Source: Pseudomonadota bacterium
Lineage (GTDB): Bacteria > Pseudomonadota > Alphaproteobacteria > Ferrovibrionales > Ferrovibrionaceae
Assembly (NCBI GenBank): GCA_023433835.1
Contig: JAEYTW010000786.1
Coordinates: 1-14,706, forward strand
Length of the DNA: 14,706 nucleotides
Direction: 5' to 3'
Made by a program: the position numbers and the translations under genes
Shown here: one piece after another, positions 8,877 through 14,706 of the stretch
How positions within the stretch are numbered: the stretch's first letter is position 1
How the letters are laid out: each line of letters starts with the position of its first letter
Notes under the pieces: model-generated
The model's input: only the letters and a program-made list of their open reading frames with translations
The model's database searches: none
Told to the model about the DNA's origin: nothing

Positions 8877-8907
8877 CAACTTGTCAAAAAGTTGTTCACT
8901 TGTCAAA
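8877..8907. promoter_or_regulatory. Repeat-rich operator region between the sugar-importer operon and gntR
   Basis: ACTTGTCAAA occurs twice as a direct repeat (8879-8888 and 8898-8907) with a 19-base period, about two helical turns, so both copies face the same side of the helix. The first copy is also inside an inverted repeat CAACTT-6-AAGTTG (8877-8894). On the minus strand each copy contains TTGACA, so these bases might also act as -35 elements, although I see no convincing -10 at the right distance. The position in the 133-base divergent gap makes it the best candidate site for the GntR-type regulator. Confidence 0.55.
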
Positions 8908-8929
8908 CCGATATGACGGGGAAAGCGGC

Positions 8930-9631
8930 ATGAGGGACGCAGGTGGGCCCGTGACCGGCAAACTGAGCGACCGGGTCTACGAATATGTGCTGGGGCAGGT
9001 CATCGCGGGCAGCCTGCCCGTCAACGCGCGGTTGCCGCCGGAGACCCGGCTGGCCGAATTGCTGGACGTATCGCGGCCCGTGGTGCGCGAGGCGCTGATG
9101 CGGCTGCGCGAGGACGGCCTGATCGCCTCGCGTCAGGGCGCGGGGTCGTTCGTCCTGCGCCGTCCGGCGCAGGAGGTCTACAACTACGCGCCGCTGTCGA
9201 GCATTGCCGACATCCAGCGTTGCTTCATCTTCCGCATCTCGGTCGAAGGCGAGGCCGCCGGCCTCGCGGCCCGCGATCACGATGCCGAGGGGCTGGAGCG
9301 GCTGCGCGCAGCGCTCGCCGCCCTGCATGCGATGATCGAGCAGAACCGGCTCGGCGTGGAGGAAGACATCGCCTTCCACCGTGCGGTGGCGGAGGCCACC
9401 GGCAACCATTTCTTCGTCACCACCCTCTCCGCCCTGCACCGCCAGATCGCCACCGGCATCACGCTGAACCGCAACCTGTCGGTAATCCAGCCGCGCGAGC
9501 GGCGCGAAGCCGGCCACCGGGAGCATCAGGCGGTGTTCGACGCCATCGCCGCCGGGGACGAAGCCGGCGCCCGGGCGGCCATGCGCATCCATATCGAGAA
9601 TGCCCGCCGGCGGGTGTTCGACGGCGGCTGA
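8930..9631 (+). CDS. GntR family regulator, FadR/FCD subfamily
   Basis: This is a 233-residue transcription factor. The winged helix lies at residues 11-75: LSDRVYEYVLGQVIAGSLP, then LPPETRLAELLDVSRPVVREAL and the wing GLIASRQGAGSFV. The C-terminal FCD domain is all-helical and shows its usual metal-site residues: D146 and H150 (DIAFH), H199 (HREHQ) and H221 (RIHIEN). FCD-type regulators bind small organic acids, or sugar acids with a metal, and usually repress the adjacent catabolic or uptake genes. The start at 8930 has GGGGA seven bases upstream; an in-frame ATG at 8846 would place 28 more residues across the repeat region and is unlikely. It is divergent from the carbohydrate-type importer, so it is probably that operon's regulator. 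The effector ligand is not known. Confidence 0.9.
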   Translation: MRDAGGPVTGKLSDRVYEYVLGQVIAGSLPVNARLPPETRLAELLDVSRPVVREALMRLREDGLIASRQGAGSFVLRRPAQEVYNYAPLSSIADIQRCFIFRISVEGEAAGLAARDHDAEGLERLRAALAALHAMIEQNRLGVEEDIAFHRAVAEATGNHFFVTTLSALHRQIATGITLNRNLSVIQPRERREAGHREHQAVFDAIAAGDEAGARAAMRIHIENARRRVFDGG

Positions 9632-9634
9632 TCC

Positions 9635-9664
9635 TTGACCAAGACGACCGGTCATCCATATTTA
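9635..9664 (+). promoter_or_regulatory. Candidate promoter of the NemR-like gene
   Basis: TTGACC (9635-9640) and TATTTA (9659-9664), or ATATTT one base earlier, are spaced by 17-18 bases and stand 33 bases before the start codon. The operator AAGACGACCGGTCAT occupies the spacer. Repressor binding here would exclude RNA polymerase, which implies autorepression. Confidence 0.5.
9641..9655. promoter_or_regulatory. Operator copy 1 (AAGACGACCGGTCAT) upstream of the NemR-like gene
   Basis: The core GACCGGTC (9646-9653) is a perfect palindrome inside a 15-base block that recurs identically at 10318-10332, in front of the oxidoreductase gene. Two identical copies in front of two adjacent transcription units is the expected signature of a local repressor and its target. 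Confidence 0.75.
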
Positions 9665-9697
9665 CGGGCGAACAGTGGTGGATGAAGGGTGACGGCG

Positions 9698-10270
9698 ATG
9701 TCGGGCGGAACGCGGGAAAAGATCGTCCAGGCGGCGATGGACCGGTTCCATGCGCTGGGTTTCAACGCCTGTGGCGTGCAGGAGATCGTCGATGCCGCCG
9801 GCGTGCCCAAGGGGTCGTTCTACAACCACTTCAAGGCCAAGGAACTCCTCGCCATCGAGGTGCTGGAGACGTATTCGAAGGGATCGCGCCGCGAATTGCT
9901 GCTGGACGAAAGCGTGCCCCCGCTCGATCGCCTGCGCAACCATTTCGGCTTCCTCGCCTCGCGTTACGAAGCGAACGGCTATACCCGCGGCTGCCTGATC
10001 GGCAATTTCGCGGTCGAGACCGCCGACGGCATGCCCGAGCTGCGCGATGCCCTGGACAAGAGCATCAACCGCTGGACCGCGACCCTTGCCGGGGTGATCC
10101 GGCAAGGCCAGGCCGATGGCAGCATCGTCACCGACCTCGATCCCGACCAGGCCGCCCGCTTCCTGATAAGCGCCTGGGAAGGCGCCGTGATGCGGATGAA
10201 AGTCGCCAAGACCCGGGAATCGCTCGACGATTTCTTCGCCGTCGTCTTCCCCCGGCTGCAGGCCCGCTGA
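9698..10270 (+). CDS. NemR-like TetR family repressor (electrophile/redox sensing)
   Basis: This 190-residue TetR-family regulator resembles NemR/AcuR proteins, which control N-ethylmaleimide, aldehyde or acrylate detoxification. The helix-turn-helix is GVQEIVDAAGVPKGSFYNHFKAKE (26-49), with the VPKGSFY motif of this subgroup. In the C-terminal half, TRGCLIGNFAVE (97-108) aligns with the NemR segment holding the reactive Cys106, giving C99 here. EGAVMRMK (161-168) aligns with the segment holding Lys175, giving K168. Both alignments are from memory. The ATG at 9698 has AAGGG eight bases upstream; a GTG at 9689 is the alternative. The next gene is an Old Yellow Enzyme, as in E. coli nemRA, and the operator at 9641-9655 recurs in front of it. 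Role and targets are therefore well supported by context; the true inducer is not known. Confidence 0.85.
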   Translation: MSGGTREKIVQAAMDRFHALGFNACGVQEIVDAAGVPKGSFYNHFKAKELLAIEVLETYSKGSRRELLLDESVPPLDRLRNHFGFLASRYEANGYTRGCLIGNFAVETADGMPELRDALDKSINRWTATLAGVIRQGQADGSIVTDLDPDQAARFLISAWEGAVMRMKVAKTRESLDDFFAVVFPRLQAR

Positions 10271-10317
10271 AAATTCGGTAGTGCGGATTGACAAGCCCCG
10301 TCCGCGTATCCAGTTCT

Positions 10318-10332
10318 AAGACGACCGGTCAT
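10318..10332. promoter_or_regulatory. Operator copy 2 (AAGACGACCGGTCAT) upstream of the NemA-like gene
   Basis: This block is identical over 15 bases to 9641-9655, with the palindrome GACCGGTC at 10323-10330. It lies 29 bases before the start codon of the oxidoreductase gene. A TTGACA at 10288-10293 could be the -35 element, but the -10 is unclear (TCTAAG at 10315-10320 is too far, at 21 bases). The operator is therefore close to or over the transcription start. Confidence 0.75.
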
Positions 10333-10361
10333 ATTGAACCGGGACAGCCAAGGGCATCTCC

Positions 10362-11474
10362 ATGAATACCCAGTCTTCGTCCCCCCTGTTCGCGCCGACC
10401 CGCGTCGGCGCCGTCGATCTCGGCCACCGGGTGGTGATGGCCCCGCTGACCCGCATGCGGGCCGGCAGCGGCGACGTCCCCGGCGCGCTGATGGCCGAGT
10501 ATTACCGCCAGCGCGCTTCACGCGGCGGGCTGATCATCGCCGAGGCGACCAACATCACCGGCAGCAACCGCGGCTATCTCCATGCGCCGGGCATCTACGA
10601 CGACGGGCAGGTCGCCGGCTGGCGCCGGGTGACCGACGCGGTCCACGCCAAGGGCGGCCGCATCGTGCTGCAGCTGTGGCATGTCGGGCGCACCTCGCAT
10701 GTCGACCTGAACGGCGGGCTGGCGCCGGTGGCGCCCTCGGCCATCGCCTATGACGGCCTCGCCAATACGGAAAACGGCTGGGTGCCGGTCTCGCCCCCGC
10801 GCGCGCTGGAAACGGAAGAAATTCCCGGCATCGTCGATCTCTACCGCGCGGCGACCCAACGGGCGCTGGCGGCCGGCTTCGACGGCGTGGAAATCCATGC
10901 CGCCAACGGCTATCTGATCGACCAGTTCCTGCAGGACGGCACCAACAAGCGCACGGACCGGTATGGCGGCTCGATCGAGAACCGCGCGCGGCTGCTGCTC
11001 GAGGTCGTCGGCACCGTCACCGCGATCGCAGGCGGCAACCGCGTCGGCGTGCGGCTGTCGCCGTCGGGCACGTTCAACGGCATGGGCGACAGCGACCCGG
11101 AAGCGCTGTTCGATCACGTCGCCACGCGGCTCGACGCCTTCGGCCTCGCCTATCTCCATATCGTCGAACCGCGCATCGCCGGCTCCGACCTGGTCGACGG
11201 CCGCAGCCACGAGCCGGTCGCCTCGCGCCGCCTGCGCCGTCTGTTCCATGGGGCGATCATCGCTGCCGGCGGCTTCGAGCCCGAGACGGCCGCGGCGATC
11301 CTGCGCGACGGCGATGCCGACCTCGTCGCCTTCGGCCGGCATTTCATCGCCAACCCCGACCTGCCCGCGCGCATTCGCGGCGGGCTGGCGCTGAATGCCT
11401 ACGACCGCACGACGTTCTACGGCGGCGATGCCCGAGGCTATGTCGACTATCCCATGCTGGAGGCCGCGGCATGA
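10362..11474 (+). CDS. Old Yellow Enzyme family NADH:flavin oxidoreductase (NemA-like)
   Basis: This 370-residue FMN enzyme reduces activated C=C bonds, and often nitro or quinone electrophiles, with NAD(P)H. The barrel starts with LFAPTRVG (9-16) and VVMAPLTRMRA (24-34), which carries the flavin-contacting Thr30 of classical members. QLWHVGR (104-110) follows, then the catalytic pair H179/N182 in HAANGYLIDQFL (179-190) with Y184, then the DRYGGSIENR signature (199-208). FMN phosphate contacts are expected at AAGGF (301-305) and AFGRHFIANPDL (323-334). The ATG at 10362 has AAGGG seven bases upstream. The gene follows the NemR-like repressor by 91 bases and has its own operator copy. It overlaps the exporter gene by 4 bases (ATGA). 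Family and chemistry are secure. The in vivo substrate is unknown; N-ethylmaleimide reductase activity is only an analogy with E. coli NemA. Confidence 0.94.
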   Translation: MNTQSSSPLFAPTRVGAVDLGHRVVMAPLTRMRAGSGDVPGALMAEYYRQRASRGGLIIAEATNITGSNRGYLHAPGIYDDGQVAGWRRVTDAVHAKGGRIVLQLWHVGRTSHVDLNGGLAPVAPSAIAYDGLANTENGWVPVSPPRALETEEIPGIVDLYRAATQRALAAGFDGVEIHAANGYLIDQFLQDGTNKRTDRYGGSIENRARLLLEVVGTVTAIAGGNRVGVRLSPSGTFNGMGDSDPEALFDHVATRLDAFGLAYLHIVEPRIAGSDLVDGRSHEPVASRRLRRLFHGAIIAAGGFEPETAAAILRDGDADLVAFGRHFIANPDLPARIRGGLALNAYDRTTFYGGDARGYVDYPMLEAAA

Positions 11475-12667
11475 GTACCCGCGCGCCCATCTGGTGGCTG
11501 GCGCTGGGCACCTTCGCCATCGGCACCGAAGCCTTCATGATCGCGCCGCTGTTGCCCACCATGGCGGCGGATCTGGGCGTCGGGGTCACGCAGGCCGGGG
11601 CCCTCGTCTCGGCCTTTGCGCTGACCTATGCGCTGTCCTCGCCGATCCTGACAACGCTTGCCGGCGATCTCGATCGCCGGCGGGTGCTGATCGCGGCGAT
11701 GGTGTTCTTCACGGCGGCCAATGTTCTGGCCGTCGTCGCCCGCGATTACTGGTGGCTGATGGCCGCCCGCATCCTGCTGGCACTGGCCGCCGGCCTCTAC
11801 GTGCCCAACGCCAATGCGCTGGCCAGCGCGCTCGTCGCGCCCGAATGGCGCGGCCGGGCGCTGGCCATCGTCAACGGCGGCACCACGCTGGCCATCACCT
11901 TCGGAGTTCCCCTGGGCGGGCTGCTCGGCGGGGCGCAAGGCTGGCGCATGACCTTCGCCGGCGTCGGCGTGCTCGGCGCCATCGCGGTGGCGGCCCTGGT
12001 CTTCGGCCTGCCGCGTTCGGTCGGGGCGGGCTTGCCGACCGCCACCCTGGGCCAGCGCCTGGGGGTCGCCCGCCAGCCGGCCGTGCTGCTGACGCTTGGC
12101 GTGACGCTGATGTGGGCGGCCGGCGCCTATGTGGTCTATCCGTATCTGGCGCTAGTCCTCGAGCAGGCGGCGCGGGCCGACGGCACTGCCGTCGGGCTGA
12201 TGCTGTTCCTGTGGGGTGCCGCGGCGGCGGCCGGCCTGTTCCTCGGCGGCTACCTGACCGATCGCTACGGCGCCGGCCGCGTGGCCGCTCCGGCGCTCGG
12301 CCTGCTGGCGTTGAACTTCGTCGCCCTGTCGATGATCCCGCGCGCCGTGCCGGCCGAGATCGCGATCTGGCCGATCGCTGCGACGATCGTCCTGTGGGGC
12401 ACCGCCGGCTGGTCGGTCTTCCCCGCCCAGCAGACCCGGCTGATCGAACTGGCCGGGCCCAAGGCCGCCCCGGTCGCCCTGTCGCTGAACGCATCGTTCC
12501 TGTATCTCGGCTTCTCGATCGGCGCGGCGGTCGGCGGCTCGATCCTGGCGCGGGCCACGGCCGGCGACCTCGGGTGGGTAGCGGCGGTGGCCGAGCTTGC
12601 AGCCTTCCTGGTGCTGCAGGGCGCCGGGCTGGTTGCACATTTCAACCGGCGGCTATCGCGTATATGA
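11471..12667 (+). CDS. MFS transporter, AraJ/YdhP-like DHA1 drug-efflux family
   Basis: This 398-residue inner-membrane protein has the twelve hydrophobic segments of the major facilitator superfamily, in two groups of six around a break near residues 183-205. The first segment WWLALGTFAIGTEAFMIAPLL (8-28) and the loop AGDLDRRRVLIAA (64-76, motif A) are typical of the DHA1 proton antiporters such as AraJ, YdhP and sugar-efflux-like members. GYLTDRYGAGR in the second half repeats the motif. The start ATG overlaps the stop of the Old Yellow Enzyme gene (ATGA at 11471-11474), so the two are translated together and share the NemR-like operator. Export of an electrophile or of the reduced product is the likely role by context. 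The substrate is not readable from the sequence. Confidence 0.9.
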   Translation: MSTRAPIWWLALGTFAIGTEAFMIAPLLPTMAADLGVGVTQAGALVSAFALTYALSSPILTTLAGDLDRRRVLIAAMVFFTAANVLAVVARDYWWLMAARILLALAAGLYVPNANALASALVAPEWRGRALAIVNGGTTLAITFGVPLGGLLGGAQGWRMTFAGVGVLGAIAVAALVFGLPRSVGAGLPTATLGQRLGVARQPAVLLTLGVTLMWAAGAYVVYPYLALVLEQAARADGTAVGLMLFLWGAAAAAGLFLGGYLTDRYGAGRVAAPALGLLALNFVALSMIPRAVPAEIAIWPIAATIVLWGTAGWSVFPAQQTRLIELAGPKAAPVALSLNASFLYLGFSIGAAVGGSILARATAGDLGWVAAVAELAAFLVLQGAGLVAHFNRRLSRI

Positions 12668-12706
12668 TCACCGGCAACCAAAGTCATCGCCATGGGGTGA
12701 CGCGAG

Positions 12707-14706
12707 GTGGCCGACACAGTGCAGCAGGTTCCCGCCGGGCCCGAACGCGATGCGGCCCGGCGCGCCCACCGCCCCCACGAGGCCACCGGCGAGAGTGCCG
12801 CCGGCCCGCGTGAAACGGGCCTGGCCCAGCGCGCCGCAGCGCTGAACCAGCGCCCGGCGGTCCGGGCACAGGTGCAACTGGCCGGCGCGCTCGCCCAACG
12901 CCCGGCCAATGCCCTGCCCCGAACACTGCAGAACGGTCTCGAGCAGTTGTCCGGCATGGCGCTCGGCGATGTCAGGGTCCACTACAACTCCACCCGCCCC
13001 GCAGCCATCCAGGCCCATGCCTACACCCAGGGACGCGACATCCACATCGCCGCCGGCCAGGAAAGCCATCTTCCCCACGAAGCCTGGCACGTGGTGCAGC
13101 AGCGCCAGAACCGGGTGAAACCGACGCTGCAGGCCAAGGGAGTGGCGATCAACGATGAGCCGGCGCTGGAGCGCGAGGCGGACCGGATGGGCGAGCGGGC
13201 GCTGCGGGCCGGCACCTACGGCGCCGCCGAGCGCCCGCCGGTATCGTCTGGCCCGGCCGGTCCCACGGGCGGTCCCCTGCAGCGGAAGATCAAACTCGCC
13301 CTGGACGGGAAATCGGTACGCACCTATGGCGAGGAAGACCTGAACGGCGTCTGGCGGGCGCTCGTGCCGCATATCGCGGCCATCGCGACCCAGCGGGGAC
13401 GGAAATCGGCACTCCGTCAATGGCTGGCCGCCCACCAGCTTCCCGATGGCGCACCGACCGATCTCAAGGAGTTTGCGGCGTATTTTGTCGCAAAGACGGC
13501 ATCGGACAAGGAGAAGGGCCGGGCACGGCCCGATTGGGATCATTTCTGGGCGGGCTTCATCACCAATCGGCAACACCGGCGGCACATCGTGATGAGCTCG
13601 ATCATGCGCAACGCCGTGTACGCCATCACCGACAGCGTTCAGGCCGCCAACGCCAAGCTTCCGCCCGACGAGCTACGCAAGGCGCTGCAGGCTTTGATCG
13701 CGACCTACCGGGAATTGCTGAGCGGTCGCGTCCCGCAGGATCAGTTGGACGAAGCCTCGAAAGGCGAGCCGAGCGCCGCCGTCATGCGGCTGGAGACGAT
13801 GCTGGTCAGCCGGCTGCACAATCATCGCCTGAATATCTTCATCGGTCCCGGCGCATACAACTCGGCAATCGGCGGCATGGAAAAAGCCTTCGATGGCAAG
13901 ATCGACGATTTCGCCAACAGGATAGGGGGCGCCGAGGAAGTCGACGACATATACGACATTCACGACGAACTGATCGATGCCGCCGACACCGCAGGTGTAT
14001 TTGGCCACAACCGGGAGAAAGACGAAATCAGGGAGGCCATGGAGGAAATGCTTGCCATGGTCGGTACCTACGACAATCTCGAGAAAATCGAGGTCAGCGC
14101 GGCAGACGGCATCACCAGCGCGGATGTACTCGAGGTCGTTCGCGATGAAACGCTCGAAATCCTTGAGGGCATGCGCGATTCCACGGCCGCTGACGTCAGC
14201 CAGGCTTCGGACGAGGCGATCAAGCGTCATCAGAACAGCATGCTCAACTACAATAAAAGCTTCATCCAAATTCGAGAAACCAAAGATATGGCGCAATTCA
14301 AGCGACTTGTTCTCGGATTCTTCGCCAAAGAAAACTTCCCCGGCCTGGACCAAATGACCGCGGGCGAATTTCAGAAGAAAATTACCGCGGACAAGAAGGC
14401 AGCGGGGCCGCGCCGGGCACGCGCGGCGGGCAACAAACCAAAGCGCAAACCCTTCAAGGGCACGCCGCTGGACGTGCGGAGAAGCCGCAAGATCACCCCC
14501 GCCGTCATCAAGAATCATGCAGCGCTTGTCGAAGCGGAACTGAAGCGGCTGGTCGCCCAGCCGGCCCCGAAGACGACCGCGACAGCCCCGCCTGCCCCCT
14601 TCGCCATTCAGGCCCCGCCCGCGATGGCGGCGGCAGGCAGTGGAACGGCGGCCTTCGGCGCGATGCAAAACCTTCAGCCCGTGCGGCCGATGCCGCCGCA
14701 GCATGC
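12707..14706 (+). CDS. DUF4157-domain protein, probable eCIS/polymorphic-toxin-type cargo (partial, 3' end off the right edge)
   Basis: At least 666 residues are open to the end of the window. The DUF4157 domain spans about residues 70-148: LPRTLQNGLEQLSGMAL, DVRVHYNS (88-95, with H92), AYTQGRDIHIAAGQE and LPHEAWHVVQQ, with the zinc-protease-like HEAWH at 124-128, then the INDEPALEREADRMG helix. Before it is a Gln/Arg/Ala-rich leader, and LQRKI follows at 191-195. Residues about 200-560 match nothing I know; they contain HRRHIVM (290-296) and HNHRLNIFIGPGAYNSAIGG (371-390). Residues 562-595 are strongly basic, and about 618 onward is Ala/Pro-rich. There is no signal peptide or membrane segment. 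The start is the first GTG after an in-frame TGA; GTG 12719 has a better GAGG spacing. DUF4157 proteins are frequent beside contractile injection systems. Injection or toxicity is inference; no such apparatus is in view. Confidence 0.8.
   Translation, partial: MADTVQQVPAGPERDAARRAHRPHEATGESAAGPRETGLAQRAAALNQRPAVRAQVQLAGALAQRPANALPRTLQNGLEQLSGMALGDVRVHYNSTRPAAIQAHAYTQGRDIHIAAGQESHLPHEAWHVVQQRQNRVKPTLQAKGVAINDEPALEREADRMGERALRAGTYGAAERPPVSSGPAGPTGGPLQRKIKLALDGKSVRTYGEEDLNGVWRALVPHIAAIATQRGRKSALRQWLAAHQLPDGAPTDLKEFAAYFVAKTASDKEKGRARPDWDHFWAGFITNRQHRRHIVMSSIMRNAVYAITDSVQAANAKLPPDELRKALQALIATYRELLSGRVPQDQLDEASKGEPSAAVMRLETMLVSRLHNHRLNIFIGPGAYNSAIGGMEKAFDGKIDDFANRIGGAEEVDDIYDIHDELIDAADTAGVFGHNREKDEIREAMEEMLAMVGTYDNLEKIEVSAADGITSADVLEVVRDETLEILEGMRDSTAADVSQASDEAIKRHQNSMLNYNKSFIQIRETKDMAQFKRLVLGFFAKENFPGLDQMTAGEFQKKITADKKAAGPRRARAAGNKPKRKPFKGTPLDVRRSRKITPAVIKNHAALVEAELKRLVAQPAPKTTATAPPAPFAIQAPPAMAAAGSGTAAFGAMQNLQPVRPMPPQH

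Noticed and set aside
4956..8916. Plus-strand frames across the importer operon (for example 4956-5810, 5813-6586 and 7558-8916)
   Set aside because: All lie opposite genes with clear ABC transporter or aldo/keto reductase motifs and show no family signatures of their own.
12683..12701. Imperfect inverted repeat (GTCA...TGAC) between the MFS gene and the DUF4157 gene, considered as a terminator
   Set aside because: The stem is short with mismatches and no T-run follows, so I cannot call a terminator here.
12668..13585. A 305-codon minus-strand frame opposite the DUF4157 domain
   Set aside because: The plus strand clearly encodes DUF4157 here (DVRVHYNS, HEAWH). The minus-strand translation is low-complexity shadow sequence.
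13673..14704. A 343-codon open frame on the minus strand opposite the C-terminal part of the DUF4157 gene
   Set aside because: It is antisense to a continuous frame that carries a recognisable domain, has no recognisable motifs, and long antisense frames are common in GC-rich coding DNA. If homologues of the minus-strand product were found this would need revision.
12668..14706. Structural genes of a contractile injection system
   Set aside because: None is present in the window. The link to such systems rests only on the known association of DUF4157.

Overview
The window looks like chromosomal DNA from a high-GC alphaproteobacterium (Rhodospirillales or Hyphomicrobiales-like). That placement is an inference from the GC-rich, GC-ending codon use, the dense ABC importers with divergent regulators, and the protein families present. 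No rRNA, tRNA, CRISPR array, insertion sequence or replication origin was seen, and no gene-free stretch exceeds about 140 bases.

Layout. (1) 1-2057, minus strand: a PotD/PotA-type importer, with a periplasmic binding protein and an ATPase that runs off the left edge. A TetR-family regulator (2180-2854, plus strand) is divergent from it, and a clean inverted repeat (2086-2103) lies between them. (2) 2878-8796, minus strand: a complete carbohydrate-type ABC importer operon, read from right to left. It encodes a binding protein, two permeases, an aldo/keto reductase-like protein, a UgpC/MalK-type ATPase and, after a 57-base gap, a TesB-like thioesterase. Several genes overlap by 4 bases. A strong GC hairpin separates the binding-protein gene from the permease genes. 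A divergent GntR/FadR-type regulator (8930-9631) faces the operon across a region with direct and inverted repeats. (3) 9698-12667, plus strand: an electrophile/redox-stress module with a NemR-like TetR repressor, an Old Yellow Enzyme (NemA-like) and an MFS exporter. The same 15-base operator lies upstream of both the repressor and the enzyme gene. (4) 12707 to the right edge, plus strand: a long open gene of at least 666 codons. It carries a DUF4157 domain with an HEAWH motif, then a long region I cannot assign, then a basic segment and an Ala/Pro-rich tail. DUF4157 proteins are often found with extracellular contractile injection systems (eCIS) and as polymorphic-toxin-like cargo.

How the parts fit. 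Modules 1 and 2 are nutrient uptake units, each with its own local regulator. Module 3 would sense reactive electrophiles, reduce them and possibly export products. Module 4 is unrelated in function and is the most novel element: a probable secreted or injected protein with an undescribed C-terminal region. Two further points deserve attention: the aldo/keto reductase-like protein of module 2 seems to lack three of the four catalytic residues of its family, and the NemR-like repressor keeps the Cys/Lys pair associated with redox sensing.
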